Assembly (NCBI RefSeq): GCF_900142105.1 | Contig: NZ_FQZS01000018.1 | Coordinates: forward strand, 1-64,000 | Source of the DNA: Lutispora thermophila DSM 19022 | GTDB taxonomy: Bacteria; Bacillota; Clostridia; Lutisporales; Lutisporaceae | Direction: 5' to 3' | Length of the DNA stretch: 64,000 bases | Shown: one piece after another, positions 60,149 through 64,000 of the stretch | Numbering within the stretch: position 1 is the stretch's first letter | Layout: every line of letters begins with the position of its first letter | Notes under the pieces: model-generated | Database searches by the model: none | Told to the model about the DNA's origin: nothing | What the model saw: only the letters and a program-made list of their open reading frames with translations | Program-made: the position numbers and the translations under genes

Positions 60149-62495
60149 CTAATACTTTATCAATAGTTTTTTCGTTCACCCTTGTATATGGAAACCATTC
60201 TTTTGGAAAAAGCCTTTGATAATCCCAACGGGCAAATCTTTCATCAAGCAAAAGTATAACTCCTCTATCGGTTTCAGAGCGGATCAATCTGCCTGCCGCC
60301 TGCATCACCTTGTTCATACCCGGATACATGTAGGAATATTCAAAGCCTTTTTGGTTTTTGTTATCATAATAATTTTTGATAATATCCCTTTCAAGGCAGA
60401 GCTGGGGTAGGCCAACACCTACTACGATTACTCCTATAAGCCTGTCATCTCTTAGGTCTATCCCTTCAGAAAATACACCGCCCAATACGCAAAAGCCTAT
60501 ATTGGTGTTTTTCGGATTTGGCTGAAAGGTTTCTATGAAAAGGGCTTTCTCTTCTTCTGTAGCTCCCGACATTTGCATATTAACACTGTAGTCATTATAT
60601 TTTGCTGTGAACTCTTCATAAACGCTTTCCATGTATTTATAGGAAGGAAAAAATACCATGTAATTGCCTGTTCTGACCTTCACCACTTTGTGTATATAAT
60701 CGGCAATTTTGCCATAACTGTCATCTCTTTTGCTATAGCGGGTTGCTATATCGTCACCGATAAGCAGGCACCTATTTGCCGGATCAAAGGGGGATCTGAG
60801 GTATATGGATTTGCTGTTTTCACCACCTCCCAGTATTTCATGGAAGTAATCTATGGGCAATAATGTGGCGGAAAAGAATACGGCAGCCTTTCCCTTTTTC
60901 AATATCTGGCTTATGAGCACCGATGGATCATGGCAGAAAAGCTTAAGCCTTATATTGTTTACATGTTTTTCCATATAGGTTACATAATGCTCATCATAAT
61001 TTTCGGATATTCTAAGAAAATTTATTGCCGCAAAATAAACACTCATCAGTTGCTCATTTCTATGGGCCTCCTCATTAGTAGAGAGGTATTTGTCTGCTTT
61101 GGCCACGAAGGAGTTTAGCAGTTGATATAGATCCTTATATTCTCCCTTGCTTACATGATGATATTCTTCACCCAGTTCCTTTTTAAGCTCCAGGAAATAC
61201 TTGTTGATGCTGTTGCAGGAAGTTTGAAGTTCCTTGTTCTTTCCCTTCATCAGTTTTTTCAGTTCAAGGAAATCCTTTTTGTAGAGTTCTGCAGAATACA
61301 TCTCCCTTGCTCTGTCAACTAAATTGTGAGCTTCGTCTATCAGGAAAGTAAAGTCTGTTTTTTTGTCCATGAAGAATCTCTTGAGGCTGGCATTGGGATC
61401 AAATAAGTAGTTGTAGTCGCATATGACGCAATCGGCCCATAATGCAATGTCTAAAGAATACTCAAAGGGACATACCCTATGCTTTTTTGCATATGCCAAT
61501 ATCTTTTCTCTATCTATTTCCTTTTCATTTTGGAGTATATCCATGATGGCATCATTGACTCTGTCAAAATGTCCTTTGGCATATTCACAATACCCAGGAG
61601 TGCATTGCCTTTCTTCCTTGAAGCATATCTTATCTTTGGCGGTTATGGTTATGGAAATAAATTTTAAACCCATATCCTTCATTCGCTGAAAGGCTTCCTC
61701 TGCCACCATCTGTGTAGTGGTCTTGGCAGTGAGGTAAAAAATCTTGGATGTGAGGCCTTCTCCCATGGCTTTTACAGCAGGAAACAGGGTGGATATGGTC
61801 TTGCCTATGCCTGTGGGAGCCTGGGCAAAAAGTATATTCTCATCCCTTATGGCTCTGTAAACAGCGGCTGCCATTTCCCTCTGGCCTTTTCTATATTGAG
61901 GGAAGGGAAACTTCAGCTTCTTTATGGAATCATCCCTAGCGGATATCCAAGAGATGGTTAAATCTGCCCATTTGCAGTATTTTTCCACCAAATCATAGAA
62001 AAAGCTCTTGAGTTCTAGGATGTGGAAGGACTTTCTGAATTTCTTTACTTCGTCGGTTTCCAGATGAATGTATGTCAATTGGATTGTGATATTGTCCAAA
62101 GCATTTTCTTCACCGTAAATATAGCCGTAACACTTGGCCTGAGCCCAGTGTCTTAGATCGTAATCTTCATCTATGAGCTCAAGGGGTTGGGTGACTGATT
62201 TGATTTCGTCGATTATTACGTTTCCATCTTCAATGAATATGCCATCAGCCCTGCCTTCCAGAACAAGACTATAGCCTTCAAACTCAATGTTTTTTTTCAA
62301 AGGTACTTCTGCTTTGTAATCGTCGCCATAGGATTTTTGCATCCTTCTATGTGCTTTGCTGCCTTCTAGGGCTCTGCTTATGCTCATGAAGCCGGAATCT
62401 ATATTGCCGGAGCGGAAAATAAACTCTACCAAACTTCTTATGGACATCTTCAGAACCATTGGGGTTCCAGTTCTTTCTGTCTTTTCATCCTTCAT
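60132..62495 (-). CDS. XPD/DinG-family helicase with N-terminal PD-(D/E)XK nuclease domain
   Basis: About 787 residues. The N-terminal ~190 residues hold a PD-(D/E)XK nuclease-like core: LEGRADGIFIEDGNVIIDEI, then KSVTQ and QAKCYGYIYGEE. Helicase motifs follow: Walker A QAPTGIGKTISTLFPAVKA, four cysteines of an Fe-S domain (C-FKEERQ-C-TPGY-C and later VCPFEYS), DEAH in LIDEAHNLVD, then GVFSEGIDLRDDRLIG and QAAGRLIRSETDRG. It unwinds damaged DNA 5'-3'; the fusion suggests coupled nuclease action. I prefer the ATG at 62495 behind TAGGAATTG; the ATG at 62540 has no site. Confidence 0.9.
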   Translation of the reverse strand: MKDEKTERTGTPMVLKMSIRSLVEFIFRSGNIDSGFMSISRALEGSKAHRRMQKSYGDDYKAEVPLKKNIEFEGYSLVLEGRADGIFIEDGNVIIDEIKSVTQPLELIDEDYDLRHWAQAKCYGYIYGEENALDNITIQLTYIHLETDEVKKFRKSFHILELKSFFYDLVEKYCKWADLTISWISARDDSIKKLKFPFPQYRKGQREMAAAVYRAIRDENILFAQAPTGIGKTISTLFPAVKAMGEGLTSKIFYLTAKTTTQMVAEEAFQRMKDMGLKFISITITAKDKICFKEERQCTPGYCEYAKGHFDRVNDAIMDILQNEKEIDREKILAYAKKHRVCPFEYSLDIALWADCVICDYNYLFDPNASLKRFFMDKKTDFTFLIDEAHNLVDRAREMYSAELYKKDFLELKKLMKGKNKELQTSCNSINKYFLELKKELGEEYHHVSKGEYKDLYQLLNSFVAKADKYLSTNEEAHRNEQLMSVYFAAINFLRISENYDEHYVTYMEKHVNNIRLKLFCHDPSVLISQILKKGKAAVFFSATLLPIDYFHEILGGGENSKSIYLRSPFDPANRCLLIGDDIATRYSKRDDSYGKIADYIHKVVKVRTGNYMVFFPSYKYMESVYEEFTAKYNDYSVNMQMSGATEEEKALFIETFQPNPKNTNIGFCVLGGVFSEGIDLRDDRLIGVIVVGVGLPQLCLERDIIKNYYDNKNQKGFEYSYMYPGMNKVMQAAGRLIRSETDRGVILLLDERFARWDYQRLFPKEWFPYTRVNEKTIDKVLEGFWS

Positions 62496-62677
62496 AATAT
62501 CAATTCCTATTCCACAGTCGGTTTTTCTGTACAATTTCATTTTAATATAGAAAAATTTAATTGGAAAGCTACTAAATCAGTATATAATACATATAGCTCT
62601 AATGGCTTTACATGATAAAATATACTGTAGAAAGAACATAAGTTGTTGTGATAGCATATATACGGGATGTGATAGAT

Positions 62678-64000
62678 ATGAACATATTGAATGGGGAAAA
62701 TATAAGCAAAAGCTATAGTGAAAAAATATTATTAAAAAACGTTAGCTTGAGCATAAGTGAAGGTGACAAGATAGGGATAATTGGCATAAACGGTACTGGA
62801 AAAAGTACATTGTTGAAAATAATAGCAGGCATTGAAGTACCTGATGAAGGCAAAATAACCAAGGGAAGTTCCATCAGCATAGAATATCTTCCACAAAGCC
62901 CAGATTTTCATCCTGAGGTTACTGTGCTGGAACAAGTATTCAGAGGTGATACAGCTGTAATGAAGGTTATCAGAGAATATGAAAAGGCCCTGGAAGCCAA
63001 TGATGCAGAAGCTATAATGAGACTTACCAGGGATATGGATGCTGTAGATGCCTGGAACATAGAAGTGGAAGCTAAAACCATACTTACAAAGTTTGGCATA
63101 AGGGATTTTAATGCCAAGATAGGTACCCTATCGGGAGGACAAAAAAAGCGCATTGCTTTAGCTGCGGCCCTTATCAATCCTTCTGATTTATTGATACTGG
63201 ATGAGCCCACTAATCATTTGGATAATGATATAATAGACTACTTGGAAGGTTATCTAAACAAGAGAAAAGGTGCTCTTCTCATGGTAACCCATGACAGATA
63301 CTTTTTGGAGAGGGTTACAAACAAGATAATAGAACTGGACAGAGGTAAGCTCTATGAATATTATGGGAATTATAATCAATTCCTGGAGAAAAAACTGTTG
63401 AGAGAAGAAATTGAGAGAGCCAATGAGGAGAAAAGGCAAAATCTCCTAAGGAGAGAGCTGGCTTGGATAAAAAGGGGAGCAAAGGCACGAACCACAAAAC
63501 AGAAAGCAAGGATTCAACGCTTTGAAGAGTTGAAAGACAAAGAACCTGAGTTTATAGATAAAAACATTGAAATATCTGTAGCTAGCAGCAGGTTGGGTAA
63601 AAAGGTTATTGAAATATATGACATATCCAAATCCTATGGAGAAAAAAAGATAATAAGGAATTTCAGTTATATACTGTTAAGGGATGACAGGGTTGGTATA
63701 GTAGGTCCCAATGGTATAGGCAAATCCACATTGTTAAATATAATAGCTGGGAAAATGGAACCAGACAGCGGTCGTGTGGAAATTGGCGATACTGTCCGAA
63801 TAGGTATGTTTTCTCAGGAAACCTATCATATGGATGAGAATATGAGGGCTATAGAGTATGTGAAGGAGGGCGCTGAATACATCACCAATGCAGAAGGCTA
63901 TAGGCTTACTGCTTCACAGATGATGGAGACCTTTCTTTTCGACCCAACACTCCAATGGACACCTATAGGGAAACTCTCCGGTGGTGAAAGAAGGCGCCTT
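62678..64000 (+). CDS. ABC-F ATPase (Uup-like), 3' end beyond the window
   Basis: About 441 residues seen. First cassette: Walker A GINGTGKSTLLK, LSGGQKKRIALAAALI, LILDEPTNHLDND, and switch His in VTHDRYFLERV. The linker (RRELAWIKRGAKARTTKQKA) is the hallmark of Uup/EttA-like ABC-F proteins, RGxKARxTKQKAR. The second cassette starts GPNGIGKSTLL, and the window ends in KLSGGERRRL. ATG at 62678 behind CGGGATGTGAT. No antibiotic-resistance linker features, unlike the ABC-F gene at 21442. Confidence 0.94.
   Translation, partial: MNILNGENISKSYSEKILLKNVSLSISEGDKIGIIGINGTGKSTLLKIIAGIEVPDEGKITKGSSISIEYLPQSPDFHPEVTVLEQVFRGDTAVMKVIREYEKALEANDAEAIMRLTRDMDAVDAWNIEVEAKTILTKFGIRDFNAKIGTLSGGQKKRIALAAALINPSDLLILDEPTNHLDNDIIDYLEGYLNKRKGALLMVTHDRYFLERVTNKIIELDRGKLYEYYGNYNQFLEKKLLREEIERANEEKRQNLLRRELAWIKRGAKARTTKQKARIQRFEELKDKEPEFIDKNIEISVASSRLGKKVIEIYDISKSYGEKKIIRNFSYILLRDDRVGIVGPNGIGKSTLLNIIAGKMEPDSGRVEIGDTVRIGMFSQETYHMDENMRAIEYVKEGAEYITNAEGYRLTASQMMETFLFDPTLQWTPIGKLSGGERRRL

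Overview
The window reads as chromosome of a low-GC, endospore-forming Clostridia-like Firmicute. The evidence is strong AGGAGG-type ribosome sites, frequent TTG starts, a GerA-type germinant receptor, T-box and ykkC-type RNA leaders, a sigma-54 activator, arginine deiminase and a proline symporter under a proline T-box. The gene set fits an anaerobic amino-acid fermenter. The species cannot be named from sequence alone. No rRNA, tRNA, CRISPR array or intact mobile element was seen.

Layout. 0-4 kb: a minus-strand operon (UPF0597/cysteine-desulfidase-like enzyme plus a membrane protein) behind a canonical sigma-54 promoter, two matching palindromes far upstream, and a divergent sigma-54 activator. 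4-7 kb: a secreted PTP-like phytase fused to a GxGYxYP domain. 7-20 kb: an accessory stretch with many decayed genes (frameshifted acetyltransferase, BlaR1 with a deletion and a stop, a tiny triple-lesion gene, a transglutaminase-like relic, and a deleted paralogue of the unknown gene at 13749). It also holds a two-component system whose 11-bp binding repeats lie before its own genes and before the 18018-19194 pair. 20-30 kb: Rsm22 methyltransferase, a frameshifted antibiotic-resistance ABC-F gene behind a textbook attenuator, UV endonuclease, cell-wall hydrolase, arginine deiminase, and a secreted protein with a nearly identical internal duplication.

30-44 kb: a ykkC-family riboswitch drives a three-gene ABC exporter. 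A proline T-box with two successive antiterminator/terminator modules drives putP. Then come DUF3870, a D-glutamate cyclase-like gene behind its own terminator, wall enzymes and a MoxR-DUF58-membrane protein operon. 44-54 kb: an IS1595-like relic, a broken NUDIX gene, methionine sulfoxide reductase, MBL hydrolase, a glyoxalase-like protein, a CofE-like ligase with a divergent LysR gene, cold-shock protein, exonuclease III and a germinant receptor with its B subunit divergent from A and C. 54-64 kb: mostly housekeeping (MASE3-type kinase, purC, L25/Ctc, RluF-like synthase, DUF438 protein, nuclease-helicase and an ABC-F ATPase cut by the window end).

The most distinctive features are regulatory: an enhancer-dependent promoter with twin upstream sites, an ABC-F attenuator whose antiterminator can be paired base by base, a ykkC-type switch, and a T-box with one specifier but two terminator decisions.
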